The notes under the pieces: model-generated | Told to the model about the DNA's origin: nothing | The model's database searches: none | Seen by the model: only the letters and a program-made list of their open reading frames with translations | Source: Eutypa lata | Lineage: Eukaryota; Ascomycota; Sordariomycetes; Xylariales; Diatrypaceae | NCBI GenBank assembly: GCA_022661535.1 | Contig: JAKULF010000001.1 | Location: 1,922,001 to 1,986,000 of the forward strand | Length of the DNA: 64,000 nt | Reading direction: 5' to 3' | Shown here: positions 13,801-25,957 of the stretch, piece after piece | Layout: every line of letters starts with the position of its first letter | How positions within the stretch are numbered: position 1 is the stretch's first letter | Translations under genes and position numbers: made by a program

Positions 13801-15313
13801 AATTATTAAATTTTTTAATATTATTAAATATTATAATATATAAATTCTTTATAAATTAAATAAAACGAATATTTTTATAAATTATTTATTACGTTTTATC
13901 GAAAATATATAAAGTTAAACGTATTTAATTAAAAATTAATTTTATTTTATTTAAAATTTTAATTAATTAAATTAAATTAATTTATAAATTATATATAAAT
14001 ATTTTTAATATAAAACGATGTTATTATTTATATTATAAAAAGAATAAATATATAAAAACTTTATTTTTTATTTAAAAAAATTATATAAAATAATAATAAA
14101 CGAAAAATAATTTAAAAACTTTTTATATATAATAAAAATAATAATAAAAATAAAAACTTTTTAAAAAGTAATTAAATATAACGATTTAATATTAAATTTA
14201 AAAAAAGATTATTATAATTAAAGTTTTAATACGAAATGTTTTAAAGTAATTTTAATATTTAAAAATTACTTTAATAATATTATAAGTTATATTTAAATGC
14301 TTTATATATTAATTAATAAAAAAGTTTAATTTTTTATTATTTAATTTATAATTAATTATATTAATTATATTTTTTATATATTAAGCGATTAATTATATAT
14401 TTATTAATTAATTTTAAATTTTTATAATTATAAAATATATTATAAGTTAAATAAAAATATAATTCGTACTTTTTATATAATTTATTAATACGATATTTAT
14501 AATTAAACGAATTAAAATAACTTTTAATTATTTAAAAAAATAAATTAATAATAATATCGATATATTTAATAATTATAAAGCACGAAAATAATATTAATAA
14601 TACGAATCGATAATTAAATTTATTATATTAATTTAATTTTATAAAAATAATAAAATAAAAAAAGTTAATAATAATATTAAAAAGATTATATTATAAAAGC
14701 ATTAAGTTAATTTTATATTAAATTTATCGTATTTATTTTAAAAAGTAATAACGATATATAATAAAACATTTAAATTAAGCGATTATAATAATTATTTTTT
14801 AATATTTAAAACGTAACTTTTATAAAAATAATTTTAAATAAAGCTTTTCGAATATATTTAAAAATCGATTAAAGAAAAAAAAATAAACTTTAAAAAATAA
14901 TTAATTAAATAATATAAATCGCTTATAATTAAGAATTATTATAACGGCTTAAAGATATTACGAAATTAAATTTAAACGTATTTATAAAAAGAAATTTAAT
15001 TTAAATTTACGTTATAAAAGATTAAATATTACGAATTCGTTAACGCGAAAAAAAACATAAACTTTATTATAATAAATTTTAAATTATAATAAATTATTAT
15101 TTAAAAAATACATATTATATATAAAGTTTTAAAGAAATTATATTTTTATTAAAATATAACGAAATTAATTTATTTTTTATTTATATAAACGATAATTATT
15201 TTATATAAAACTTATAATATATAAATAAATAATTATTTAAATAAAATTAAAAACGTTTATAAAGTTTATTAAATTAAAATAATTAAAATAATTATTTAAA
15301 ATAAAAAAAATAA

Positions 15314-15604
15314 TATAAATTTTTAAAATTAAATAATAAAAATCTTATATTATATAATATAATAAAGTTTTTTATAAAAAAAAGATTATATAATAAAGAA
15401 TTTATAATACGTAAACTTATAATAAAAAAGTTATTATAAAACTTTTAAAAGATTTATTTTATATTTTAATATTTATAAAATTTATTAATTATTAAATAAT
15501 ATTTTTTTAATTAATTAATTTCGAATTTTAAATTTTAAAAAACTTTAAAGTAAATATATTACGTAAGCATTTAAAGTTATAAAAAGCAAAATTAAAAAAT
15601 ATAA
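15314..15604. repeat. Right LTR of the degraded retroelement
   Basis: Aligns with 8187-8477. All 16 differences in the first 54 aligned bases are C to T or G to A in this copy. The match fails after about 15604. Confidence 0.75.
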
Positions 15605-16030
15605 AAATAAAGATTTATAAATAATTTATAAAAGGTTATACGTTTTTATAAATAACTTATAAATACTTACGATTTTTTATAAATAATTTATAAATAATTT
15701 TAAAAAACTTATTATTAATTTATAATAATTATTTTAAAATTATTTTATTTTTTTAAAAAAAATTATATAATATTAATTATTATATTATATATTATATAAA
15801 AATAATTTTTTTAATTTTTTTAAAAATAATTTTATAAAAAGATTTTAATTTATAAATATTTATAAATAAAAAGAAAATACTCGTAAATTATTCGTAAATT
15901 TTTTAATATTTTAAAAAGAAATTTATAAATTATTTATAAAAAAAAAAGCTTACGAGTATTTATAAATTCGTAAGTATTTTATTATAAACGAGCTTTTTTA
16001 CCTTTAATTAAATAATTTTAAGTTGAATAT
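15605..16030. repeat. Extra RIP-like A+T tail beyond the right LTR
   Basis: Still almost pure A+T, with repeated TTATAAATAATTTATAA-like palindromic words. It is either a second repeat fragment next to the LTR element or unique flank mutated by spreading. Composition returns to normal by about 16,050. Confidence 0.5.
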
Positions 16031-17667
16031 ATAAAATGTAATAACTTTAAAATAACCACTTTTTAATTTATAAGTCCTTAACGATAGTTTGCCAAGACCC
16101 CCGAATACTTATCTTACTAGGCGCCCACCATTAAGGGGTAATCTTAACTAAGATATATTTAATGATGCTAGTGAGCTCTTTGATTACCAATAAACTGTCG
16201 CCATGTCCATAATGCAACCTCTAGACGTCATCGTCGTGCTGCGGCATTTGTGCGACAATGTATATAGGGGCACAGACCTGCTTACTACTCCTATCATCCC
16301 TACTCACAGGACAATGAACAAAGGTCCTGCCAACCACTAGCACCATCATTCAAGCTGTTGCAAATCTAACACTTTTATAGCAGTGAGGGCTATTTTCTCT
16401 ACGCCGATGAGCGAGCCCAATTCAGAACCTTCAGACTTTCCCTCAATTTGTGGAATTCTTTCGTGATGGCGAAGCTGATGTCCTTGTAACACGTTCCAAG
16501 CGAGATCGACTATCGATATTGCAATTTCACACTAGTCCTAGGCGATGGGACAGCGGGAGGCAATGCTGACAGTGCCGGGAGGTTCCTCTCAACCTGCCCC
16601 CTAGGTGACGATCCAGCAGGTGGTAACGATGACGGTGGCCAGGCTAAGTCTACTTGGTCTACTCCTGATCATGTCGACGAAGCCTGCGAAACAACCATAA
16701 GAGACAGGTATTCGTCAGAACCTGATAGGTTGGATTAGGAGAGGAGATTGGAACTTGTTGGAAATTCAGGGTAGTCATATCGATAAAGGGGCCCTTGATT
16801 CCTTTCTATGTACAATTTCTTGGATAGCCATATGGCCCGAATAAGCCTTGTATACGGTTAACTCCTTGTGATTTATGGTACTACCTATTTTATAGTAGTA
16901 TATATATCAGGTTTCGACAAATATCTCCTTGCATTGGTGTTTAGGGCACATGCAATGGGCTTTTAATTGACCTTTGTCGTTTTTGCTGCATCCCATTAAT
17001 ACAACTGACAGTCGCCTATCACTAACCTCCAAACTATGTTACTGCCATCATTTGTGCAAGTATTTATAGTTAAAGGTAGATTTAATTATTTTATAGTGCT
17101 AATGCTGCGCATTTATCAACCGCCGTGGTTGTGATATTGTATCGACGTATTACATGAAGAACAGTACGATAAGAAAATTAAAATAGGCTGTTGAAAGGTG
17201 TCTCTTGCGTATGACGAGTAAAAACCGAGAAGTATAGCAGGTGCCAAAAGCGACACGAATGGAACATAGAATAATTAGCTAAAATGAGACAGCAGGATAA
17301 CAAAGGTCTTTCTATTTAGGAAGTAACAAACTGTCAGTAGTCTCACAAACAGGCGAATAGTCACTTGTTTCAATCATAATCTGGTAGCATATGAGACATG
17401 GTCTCACCTCCACAAAGCACGAGCAAGCCCGGTATCCGAAATGGGAATTTTCATTATCCAGCATTCCATCGAGCCATCCGTTTTCGTCAAGTCCCGACTC
17501 TTTGTCTTTGAAACGAACAATAATTGCTACCTCAGACCCAGCACCGATGCATTGTGTCGACATGAATTCATTTCTGAAGTTTTTTTTTACAAAATATCCA
17601 ATTCGCTACAGCTTCAGAACGTTACCAAAAGTTGAATATAGCTGTCATTTTCTAGATATTCGCATCA
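16031..17667. other. Non-coding flank between the RIP block and the next gene
   Basis: Mixed composition with no recognisable gene. Open frames at 17312-17702 overlap the leader of the gene starting at 17668 and have no domain signs. Confidence 0.5.
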
Positions 17668-19489
17668 ATGGCTGCTCCCGCTCCCGCTATCCCTCCCCCT
17701 AATGACGGCATTCAGGCGGCTGCGCAGGGGCTCCCATGGTGGCAGGCTCCAGGTCAGTATCAGTATATCCTGTTACCATCTTCTAGTCGTCATTGCTTTA
17801 TCAGGGCAGTGTCGTATTCATAGTTGAAGCCTCAAATGAGAAATTTGACGTAGTTCACTACTATGCCGTGCGCAGCTCTTGAAAAAAAAAACAAGAATAA
17901 AATAAAACCCCTTATATCCTATGCATATCAAGAAGGATTAGTTCCTCGTCGTCTTGAATGTATAAATCGCTAACGAAGATGTATGATTCAAAAACAACAG
18001 TCCCCTTTTTCGGTGTTAGCGAAAATGCCAACCAGACACGCAAAGCCATCCCAGACGACGGGCAGGTCTATGACATAGTCCACGCGTTGGGAAAAATCCT
18101 CAAGGGCGGTGGCAACGGCCGGCCAGCAAGGAAGGACTACATAGCCAACTCGCAAATTGCTCTCTTGCTGAACGCGTACAACACCCGCGCCCCCAACACG
18201 ATGCAGTCGCCCTGGGCCTACTTCCACAGGAACGTCATCAAGGTCCCGCACCGGGCCCCTCCCGGCTTCGACTGGAACCAGAGGGCATATCGCCTCCAGA
18301 TGCCGAGGGGCGACGACTATCGTGACAACTTCAACCGCGACCTGACCCGTGTTTGGCCCACCATTGCTGGATTTGGTGTCGCTCGCCCCAATCGTCATGA
18401 TATCCGCTACCGCCTGCTATGTTTCATCCATGAGCACGACGATACGACGAATACGGCCGATTTCTTTGAAAAGGTCTATAGTATGTCTGTGTATGACCGA
18501 GAAGTAAGTCTATTCCTAGTTTATTTTCACTCCCCTGAGTGTATCCGGCCTTTGTGCTATCGTGTCTATGTGGTCGTACGTCCCAGGCCTTGACACTTGC
18601 GGATATATAAAAGGAGTAGACGGGAGTTCTGTAGCACGCTGCCTACCTACTGAGACAAAGCGAATCATCTGATATGGTCCGTCGCTCAAATCGAAGATGA
18701 TCTGTTATGAATAGGTAGATGCTTTTGACGGACAAAGCTAATAGTCTCCAACAACAGACGGGTGAACTAGCCTGGCACAACCCCTCGTCGCATAACCAAG
18801 CCCGCCGCCTGGATGATATCAACGCCTTCTGGGCAAATCGTGTGGATGATTTCCCCATCCTTTTCCCTCCCCAAGTCGTGCCCGTGCATTACGCATCGCT
18901 GGACGCTCTCGCAGGCTTCCTGCACTGGACGCTGGATCCGGTATTTTCCCAAAAGTCCATCTTCGGTGTGTAACATTTGATAATAAAGTCTAATTCCATG
19001 ACGCTCCCTGCATGCACTTCACCTCCTCCTACATTTCCCTTGTACTTGACTCCCATTTCCATCCGCCAATCTATCCACCCGATTCGCCCATCGACATACC
19101 TTCACTTGTTACCAGCAGCTAACCCAAACCGTCCTCCCCCCCCCAAAACAGGAATCGGCATCTGGCTCATGAACAACATCGCCCAGCCACCAATGGTGCA
19201 GGGTCGGGGCCCGCGCCCGCCCGACACGATCCAGACGGTGTCGGGCGGCGGGGACATTAACCTGTTACCGGCCCTGGTGGAGTGCCTGTGGCTCACGTTG
19301 CGCGAAAACATCGGGGACTACATAGGTGGCGCCCTCGTGACGCAGCACCGGGTGCGCAACAACTTCGGCATGCGCCCAGGCGATAACACCTGGCTCCGTA
19401 TCGCTGTCAACCGCCGCCTGCGCCAGCTCTACCCCGTTGGCGGCGCGCAGGCGTGGATCCCCCGCGCGTTTTTGAACCAGATTCCATGA
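17668..19489 (+). CDS. Unrecognised four-exon protein, about 390 aa
   Basis: I do not recognise the family. The gene structure is well supported: exons 17668-17752, 18001-18503, 18719-18965 and 19152-19489 join in phase at GTCAGT, GTAAGT and GTGTGT donors and AG acceptors, and intron 1 holds CGCTAACG near its 3' end. The protein starts MAAPAPAIPPPND, a proline/alanine-rich leader without a clear signal peptide. It then has a basic, aromatic-rich body (ALLLNAYNTRAPNT, WAYFHRNVI, DDFPILFPPQVVPVHYASLD) and ends in a conserved-looking stretch (GDNTWLRIAVNRRLRQLYP). No transmembrane helix is evident. It sits alone, 1.6 kb from the RIP block, in a gene-poor stretch. A lineage-specific or fast-evolving protein is plausible. 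High exon GC and intact introns argue for a live gene. Confidence 0.75.
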
Positions 19490-20298
19490 TTGGTTGGTTG
19501 ACTGACTGACTGATCGATTGATTGAGGAGCTAGGTCATGCTGATTGGGTGGGGATTGGAAGGGTAATTGGAGGAGGTCGGATGGGTGTGTTGTGTTGTTT
19601 GGCTTTCCTCACTTTCAAAATAAATGTTTGCTGTAGTTTATCTAGTTAGTTAACAATATCGACTTGTGTCCCTTATTAAAAATGGCTAGCTTAAAGTGAT
19701 TTACTCGTGGGTGGCTATATTCACAACGATCAACATGCTATCAATCATGTCTCTGATATATAATAGCCCCCCCCCCTCCTTAAACCCTAACGCTGAGCGT
19801 CCAAAGTGTGTCATCCTTATCTACACTCATTTCCTAAGCCAAATTTCAAGAGCTCCGAATCACTTTCGTCTTGCGACGCTATTCAATTGAAGTTATCAAC
19901 ACTAGTCCAACTAGTGGTAGCTGCTTTCGCTCGGTATTCTTCTGATATCTTCTCATTTCAAATGTCGCCTTTCACTTAATCCGTAACCTGCTTTTCATTT
20001 TTTCATTAGTGTCGGATGCGGTGGGGGTGCTGAATTTCAACAATCTTGCCCTGCGCCCAAGCCACCATCTGATTGCCCTCAAGAGATCCTCATCTAGAAC
20101 AAAGTCATGCCTATTAAATATGTACCTAACTGTAACTCTTAAACTAGGGAAATACATCTGAATAGTTCATTGACAGCCAAGAAATAAATGTTTCATTAGT
20201 ATCATTTATAGTTATGTATAATCCTCATCCTTTAATCTTGCTCTGTTCACGCTCCATCAACTCAGTTGCTCCACACCCTCTATTTTCTCACGCCAACT
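19490..20298. other. Intergenic DNA
   Basis: 3' flank of the unrecognised gene with TGACTGACTGACTGATCGATTGATTG-like simple repeats near 19,500. No gene seen. Confidence 0.5.
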
Positions 20299-20660
20299 TT
20301 ACCTTCCAAGCCTTTTTTTCAAATTTCTTGCTTTATCTAACACCATGAGCCCATTTGGGTCTTTAAAGTTTATATCTCCCGATTGTTGCGCTAATAGCAA
20401 TTTAAAAAAGGCGTTCTGGAAACCCCTTTGCAGAAGCGGCCACATGCAGGGACGAAAGCCCTTCCCACTTACCGCAGTCTGGGTTATGATGTTGACAAGG
20501 ATCGATAACCCCCAGGCCAGTGCGTTTGTTGATATGCTGTTCAATCGTCTTGTAGTTCTTACTCGCTGTATTGAAACCTCGTATCAGGGACTGCGTACAA
20601 AGCTGTAGTGTCGTTTCGCCATGTCGGAGTATACTGGGAGAACCCTTCGCGGTTTCCAAA
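20299..20660 (-). pseudogene. Possible decayed ankyrin-repeat fragment
   Basis: Two minus-strand frames join across one apparent frameshift near 20,400. The upstream frame gives GLSSLHVAASAKGFPERLF and the downstream frame continues KLLLAQQSGDINFKDPNGL. Together they resemble one and a half ankyrin repeats (SLHVAA...KLLLAQ...DINFKD.G). No start, intron or flanking domain was found. It is probably a leftover of a larger ankyrin or STAND gene; chance resemblance is possible. Confidence 0.4.
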
Positions 20661-21181
20661 ATGTGAATTAAATCTGGCTAATGGCTGACTGCATATAGTA
20701 GACACTAGCGCTAGGGCTGTCAGAAAGCTTAGACTGCAGTGGGATCGATGATCAGTTTCCATAGTTATCGAGTACATACGCGTCATAGGCACTGCCCGCT
20801 TGAAATTCGAAGCCAAGCACACTCTATGTGATCAGGCTAAGGACGATCACAGGGTCAAGAAAGTGTCATTCAAACAGAGCTTAGGGCTCATGGGAACTGT
20901 CAAGTACCTAGGCAACAACATTATGTAAATTTATGAAACTATTTGAAAATAATGAGTGACAACACTTTGGTTGGAGTCCTAGCCTGCCAATCGATGTTGA
21001 ATCTTCCTGACGACTTATCCTCCTCCCGCCGTATATTCTGTAAGACTTATAGTTGAAGACCATTCTTCTACTGGGCCTATACAGCGCGAAGATATATTAG
21101 CAATGATGGTCCAATGTAACAGTAAGAGGTCAGTCAACATACCACGGGAGTCCAATTCTGAGTGCGGTTGCGATTCTCACT
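20661..21181. other. Intergenic DNA
   Basis: Nothing recognisable. Downstream flank of the small secreted protein gene. Confidence 0.5.
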
Positions 21182-21521
21182 CTAGCAGACGGCTCCGCCA
21201 TCGTTGCCACCGTGGCATGTGCCACTGTGGCAGTCCTGAATCTCGCTCCAGGTACCACCTATGCACTGGACCTATTCGTAGAAACACACATTAATAAAAG
21301 GGGCACGGTCTCCAGGGTTGAATACGTCAACATACCACACCTGTCCTATCACAACCGCAAAAGTGTCTGTCTCCATTGGATGACTCGCAAGGACTGTTGG
21401 TACGTCGCTGGTCACCACCGTAGCCAGCGCCGCAGGTGTCCCTGGTCTCTAGCTGAGGGGTCGCCGAAGCATTGACTGCAACAGCAGCGGCAAGAGTGAA
21501 GAGGATGGCTGTGAACTTCAT
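21182..21521 (-). CDS. Small secreted cysteine-rich protein, 89 aa (effector-like)
   Basis: Exon 1 is 21336-21521 and exon 2 is 21182-21265, joined in phase 0 at a GTATGT donor and CCAG acceptor. Residues 1-20 form a clear signal peptide (MKFTAILFTLAAAVAVNASA). The mature part of about 69 aa has eight cysteines at 30, 45, 55, 57, 63, 74, 79 and 89, the last being the final residue, and is glycine-rich (GGNDGGAVC). An even cysteine number, small size and secretion signal suggest a disulfide-stabilised extracellular protein such as a fungal effector, antimicrobial or hydrolase-inhibitor type. I cannot name the family. A TATATAAG-like box lies about 120 bp upstream. It stands isolated in gene-poor DNA, typical for effector genes. 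The family-specific part is inference. Confidence 0.82.
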
Positions 21522-21639
21522 TGTGGAAGATGTATTGGTTGGTATAATATTGGAAAGAGATGGTCTTCTTGGATGTATTGTGTGTTGAGCTGGCTTGATG
21601 TCTGTCCAAGTTTTTCTGTGTTTCTGGAGGAGACGATCC

Positions 21640-21660
21640 AGATACTTATATATTATTTTC
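21640..21660 (-). promoter_or_regulatory. TATA-like box of the small secreted protein gene
   Basis: On the minus strand the sequence reads AATATATAAGTATC, about 120 bp upstream of the start codon at 21521. A pure sequence match; no transcript data. Confidence 0.45.
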
Positions 21661-24211
21661 CTGTCAGTGCTCACCCTCTCTTCCCAATCCTGTTACCTAA
21701 GAGGCACCTCAGATGTGAATAAAGAGCGGTCGAAGGTGCGCCACGAAATACGAATCACTAGTACCGACGTTTTCTCGTATCACTGCCCACTGACAACAGG
21801 ATGGCACGAAGGATGATGTTCAGATGACTGGCGGGGACTAAGTGAAAACTGTCTTAACGAATAAGTTCTGTCATGGAATACTGAATAAATCAACTGCCCC
21901 TTTAACGCCACTTCTTTCCAGGTCCACCTGTCTTCCATATAGCATCAAATAATTTAGAAAAGAAACTTTTAACTGCCGCTATACTACCTCCAGATGCTAA
22001 TATCAGTGAATAATTATTAGTAGCAGTTGTTTAGCAGACAAAATACATCTATACACGCCCATAGACGTACATCTACGAGGAAGTATAGCCTCACCTCAGT
22101 TAGTAATTTGTGGTTGGCGATCCACTTAACGCTTGGACTATACACTCTTTCCTCCTGTCACAGTTATAATTATCATTATATAATCGCCCTTATAACCCGC
22201 CAATGAGTTTATTGGATACAACTCGAGCGCTGCGCCCGCTCTCCGCTACGATCCTTTGGAGTGATCTGGACTCAGCTGAACTCGCTATCGCGCTCGCTCT
22301 TTCATACCCAAACCAAACAAGTTTACTTTCAAGTCCGCGTACCCGTACCTAGTCTCTCAGCCTTGGGCAACAAACGCCCAAGGTACACATAGCAGGCGGG
22401 ACGGAAACGGGTAGGATCTGCTCCCCTGAGCGCCACTTAGCACGATTATGCCCTATATGTACCCTGCATGTAATATTATAGTGCCAAACCACCGGTTAGC
22501 TGACCCGTGCACCTGCATGGGAAGACGAAAGCACGTTCCGGGTCGTGGTCATATTATAGTATAATTTTGGTACGAATAAAGTCCTACGTAGGTATGTTGC
22601 GGGGAATGATCCCATCTTTCCCTCCGTACGACCATAGTACGTAAAAAAACCTGCAGTCAGCTTACTTCCTTCAAAGCTTCTTTGTTGCGGTGTTACCTGG
22701 CTAGCGCCTCTTCGCTGACAGCGCCGTTTTATGTGCCATGTGCCTAGAATAGCCCTGCCCATTATTCGTGATGGCAAGTGATATCATGGGAAACACCTAG
22801 ATGGAGAGGCATGGTTCAACATCGGTCGTGCCACGAGACCTCCAGTGATCGATAGACTATTATGTAGGAAGAGCTTTAGAAGTGATGTAGCTATCGTATT
22901 TTTTGTTAAGCTGGAAACTAGTATGAAGCCTTATACTCTCCACAGACATGATCGCCATGTAAGCTTCAGGAAATTTGGGGTATTGTAACATGCCGGAACC
23001 CGATAGCCAGCGGGCCGGTAGTACAAGGTTCGGTAGATTTGGGATCCCCGAAGTAGCGTGCATATAGACCGGTGGTCGGCTTACAGTAGCGATGATTGGC
23101 TAGTCCTCGAGACACACCCACAACGTCTCGCTCGCAAAGAAAGGTCGTTATAATACCATAGATACCGTCGTAGGATGTCACACACCGTCGATACTAGACT
23201 ACGGATGCTTCGGGTGGCTTGTACGCCTCCTAGCGAATGTCAGCCCAATTGTCACAATCTGATTTGCTTCAGAAATGATCTCGATCAAAGCGATCGGCCG
23301 CAAGTGCTAACTATATACTGTGCCCTTCATATTAGCTCTTAGTCTATACAGCCCATTCGATGAGAGGCTTCACGAGAACTACATGCTCCTGGTAACTGTC
23401 AGCACGATCGCAGCCTATCATGGTGCTTCGGACACCTAGAATAAGCAATAAGCGCATCCATGATATCCGTATTGCGGGGTATCTAGGGGTGGTTACACAG
23501 CATCCTTCAGTTTACGTAATGCCCTAACTTATGTGTCTCTCTTCCCAATCAAATTACCTCCCGATGTTTGTGTTTGTTTGTAGGATTAAATATTGGGACT
23601 AAGACTTGCTTGTCCGGAGCCTATTCATTGTTGTCACATCAAATACCTTCTTCCATTCCTGTTGGTAAGTCAAGACATGGAGACTACAATAAATAGCATG
23701 ACTAGACTCGAGCCGTTCGCTCATTGCCTTATGTTCTTCCTTATGTGATCTACGATACAGTCGACAGCACTCGTGTGACAAGTATAAATATAAACGTTGC
23801 AGAGTAAGGAGGATTTGTAGAGGTCACATAAGCTGATTTTAGCGGAGAGCTCATTGGACACCAATAAGCCTACGGCAAGCACAAAGTAAAACTCCGAAAT
23901 TGTTGTTCCGAAGGATTCTGAACACCAGGCAAATAATTAGATTAACTGTGATAGGCTGGTCGTCTGGAGGCGTTCTCGTTGCCTGTCCGGGAATATGTCC
24001 TGGAAAAAACTGAGCTGCTGGTCGACCGATCTGCTGACTCGATAACTATATCTGGCTACTTGATATAAAATTTACTATACCAAGTTAATGTATTTGTCTC
24101 CTATACCCTTGCAGAAGACACTTGAATTATACTTATATTTATCCTCCTGTTATCTTACTGAACACACCCATTCACCACGGTCTACCACGATTTGACTGCG
24201 TCAAATCACCT
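21661..24211. other. Gene-poor region
   Basis: About 2.5 kb of ordinary composition without a credible gene. Short frames at 22496-22777 and 22860-23181 (minus) have no domain signs and are broken by stops in all neighbouring frames. Confidence 0.5.
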
Positions 24212-25033
24212 TTATATATAAACATGGCCCTCTTTTGGTTCAGAAACGTAATCGTCTTTGTCTCCGAATCCTAAGTGCATAACGCAATCTTCATCTTCAG
24301 GAGCGAGAAGCTCTTTGAGATGAGGAGGCATCTTGATGACCCCCCAGCGCAGCTTCCCGCTTACCAACTGCCGAAGGTTTTATTCAACATTCTCCTTTGT
24401 TACTGACGACCTGTTAAGCTCTGATTCTCCCTCATCCAGCTGCCTGGCATTACCTGTATATGAGAAGTAATTCATTAGAGAGAATCTCCATGTACTGGCA
24501 ACGAAGGGAACACTATATCATGATATCTGTTTAACTTACTTATATTCTTCGTTATCCCCCGATTAGCATAGCATGCTGCAGATATCACCAGGGAGTTGGA
24601 CCCCCCAGTAAACATAGCCCCAGAAGTCCTTCGAAAGCTTAGAATTATCGGCAAGGTAACCAGTACTACACTTAGAATGAAGAGAGCTAGAAAGGTAGAT
24701 GCTAAAAACACAGCAGCGAATTGGACCTGATTTACGGCAACACCATTTTCATAAAAGACGAAATACTGTATGAAGAAACAACCTATGATAAACGTTAAGA
24801 GGAAATGTTTGTAGTTTTAGAAACTTGAGGTCTTACCTCCTTCCGAGATAAATAAAAAGAAAGAATCAGACAAGATCCAGTGAAGTAATATGCTTATGAC
24901 TAGGAGAGGTATACTATATTTATCAGGTAACTGGAGCCGATAGCTGGAAACCTGTCCCTCCTTCAGATAGGATACTAGCAGAGGACGATGCGACAATGCC
25001 AGTGCTTCCCACTCTTCTTCCACTTGAAGCCAG
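24212..25033 (-). pseudogene. Truncated fungal multi-pass membrane protein (DUF6536-type C-terminal part)
   Basis: Three minus-strand segments join with good splice sites: 25033-24837, 24782-24540 and 24453-24212. They read WLQVEEEWEALALSHRP, then YSIPLLVISILLHWILS, VFLASTFLALFILSVVLVTL, the GGSNSLVISAACYA motif, and finally KLRWGVIKMPPHL with the tail DDYVSEPKEGHVY. These match my memory of the C-terminal half of a fungal family with a DUF6536 domain; the name is from memory. The N-terminal half is missing upstream. An in-frame TAA at 24380-24382 interrupts the last segment where CAA (Gln) is the simplest ancestor. It is therefore most likely a pseudogene. Confidence 0.6.
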
Positions 25034-25957
25034 CTAATGTAAGCGCAGAGAGAGAGATAGCCCTACCCTCTGTCTCTCTTCCTCGGCAAAGGTAGCATCA
25101 CTGTTTTATCATTCTCTGTTTTACCAAAACGATCTCGGCTATTTAGTGAAGTAATGAACTCTACTCACTCTGCTTGAAAGGTGGTGATTATCGTTAGGCA
25201 GCTACGCTGTATGAGTCACATGTGGCTGGGTGTATCACGACCACTAAATATACCTTTCTATAAGGGAATGATTTATCATACTATATACGGCAAGGAATCT
25301 TGTAGTACGGCAACTACTGGGTGGCTCTGCCATCATAGCCTTGCCGCCCTTTGTTCAATCATCATGACTAATACGCAATCCGGGTGACCCGGTGTGCTAG
25401 GGTCCCGCGGACCCCGAGATCCTTCCTACCTTGGGAGTATGGTGGCGTTCCATATATTGGCACCAATGAGAGGGAGGCTCATATCTCTTCATATGCACAA
25501 TCGTTGCTTACTCAACTATGTGTGCATATTTTCCGCCTAGCAGAGCGCTTGATCGGGCCCGTCGAAGCCCGATCGGCGGTTGTTAGGAATATCTCCCTAC
25601 GTGCAGAAGCCTTGAGTTTGTCGAGTGTTATGTCTTACAAATATGCACCAATGTAACTTCCGTACATCTGGACAAAGGGCACGAATACACATGAAGAGAG
25701 GGATAGCTGAAGACACCACCAGGATTGAGATAGTACTGCTGAATCAAAGGCTGAACCGCTCAGCTGCTGCTCGCGGTGTCCGGACTCCGTGACCACCAAT
25801 TCAATGCTTCTTGGAATGCGCTTTATTAACCAAGGCTCAATACTCCAAGATCAAGCTTAGCCACAATTCTCTCCCTCAAGTGAAACATCAAATCTCAATC
25901 TCCAACTTCCATTCGCACACATACTTAGTCAGTTGTAAATATACGCTCTGCTCAAAG
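25034..25957. other. Intergenic DNA
   Basis: The missing 5' part of the membrane-protein pseudogene would lie here, but I could not read convincing coding sequence. The plus-strand frame at 25384-25656 has no recognisable domain. Confidence 0.45.

Larger units (their letters stand above)
8187..15604. mobile_element. RIP-degraded LTR retrotransposon (approximate ends)
   Basis: A block of about 7.4 kb, almost pure A+T, bounded by direct repeats of about 290 bp at 8187-8477 and 15314-15604. The left repeat begins TGTAGATCCC; the right begins TATAAATTTT, the same sequence with C:G to T:A changes. Upstream of the right repeat is an A-rich tract that could be the polypurine tract. Length and LTR size suit a fungal LTR element, but no reading frame survives, so Gypsy versus Copia cannot be decided. 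CpA and TpG are nearly absent while CpG, CpT and ApG remain, as expected when RIP acts on CpA. Orientation is unknown, and the right boundary is uncertain by tens of bases. Confidence 0.8.

Noticed and set aside
8220..15600. Centromere-like or mitochondrial origin of the A+T block
   Set aside because: The LTR pair, CpA-specific loss and return to normal sequence at both sides explain it as one RIP-mutated element.
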